A stretch of DNA of 6,609 bases from Gemmatimonadota bacterium (GTDB lineage Bacteria; Gemmatimonadota; Gemmatimonadetes; Longimicrobiales; UBA6960), in the NCBI GenBank assembly GCA_022564535.1, contig JADFLD010000121.1:1-6609 (forward strand), written 5' to 3'. How positions within the stretch are numbered: the stretch's first letter is position 1; each line of letters opens with the position of its first letter. Under the pieces are notes generated by a model. That model searched no databases, was not told the origin of the DNA, and was given only the letters and a program-made list of their open reading frames with translations. A program made the translations under genes and the position numbers. Shown piece after piece: positions 6,584 to 6,609 of this stretch.

Positions 6584-6609
6584 CACCTCTCCCTTCCTAA
6601 GCCGGGCTT

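Larger units (their letters stand above)
5491..6609 (-). mobile_element. IS5-family (IS5 group) insertion sequence, far end outside the window
   Basis: One end is well defined: host CTAG followed by GGAAGCTCTGAAAAAG at 5491-5506. This agrees at 12 of 16 positions with the E. coli IS5 terminal repeat as I recall it (GGAAGGTGCGAATAAG). The element contains one transposase gene reading leftward, whose C-terminal end faces the visible terminus. The stretch from 5491 to 5614 is non-coding and holds a paired hairpin structure. IS5-group elements are about 1.1-1.2 kb and 1,119 bp are present here, so the other terminal repeat is expected within roughly 100 bp past the window edge. The transposase frame is intact, so the element may still be active or recently arrived. 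Confidence 0.88.

Noticed and set aside
1..6609. Search for a new multi-gene defence, biosynthetic or CRISPR system.
   Set aside because: Every substantial coding region is explained by permeases, a PadR repressor, a beta-barrel protein and an IS transposase. No spaced repeats, toxin-antitoxin pair or unknown enzyme is visible.

Overview
The window is GC-rich and reads like a genome fragment from Gemmatimonadota or Acidobacteriota. That is inferred from the large 'ADOP'-type MacB/FtsX permease preceded by a PadR repressor, a gene pair that is expanded in those phyla. The assignment is tentative, because no rRNA or other marker gene is present.

Layout. Bases 1-1425 (+) hold the C-terminal half of a MacB/FtsX-type permease. 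It is broken by a one-base frameshift at a C run (778-781) and by an in-frame TAA (940-942), so it looks like a pseudogene unless both lesions are sequencing errors. A 142-bp spacer follows, carrying a nested, symmetric inverted repeat (1463-1510) that is a good candidate operator. It leads into a two-gene unit: a PadR-family repressor (1568-1903) and an intact 893-residue ADOP-type permease (1904-4585). The permease ATG directly follows the repressor stop codon. The likely logic is that PadR binds the nested palindrome and controls its own expression together with the permease.

On the opposite strand, converging on the permease, lies a 204-residue outer-membrane beta-barrel protein with a signal peptide and a perfect Shine-Dalgarno (4729-5343). 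It is flanked by two copies of a diverged direct repeat of about 38 bp (4695-4732 and 5453-5490). The copy downstream of the gene contains its stop codon. The upstream copy ends in CTAG, exactly where an IS5-group insertion sequence begins (5491 to beyond the window end). The IS carries a full-length DDE transposase (5615-6583, minus).

The best reading of the right half is that the beta-barrel gene was once one member of a tandem array, and that the IS5-like element inserted into a CTAG overlapping the Phe-stop end (TTC TAG) of the upstream paralog. That paralog would lie just outside the window.

No tRNA, rRNA, CRISPR array or clear defence system was found. No ABC ATPase partner for the permeases is present, in keeping with their 'orphan' status.
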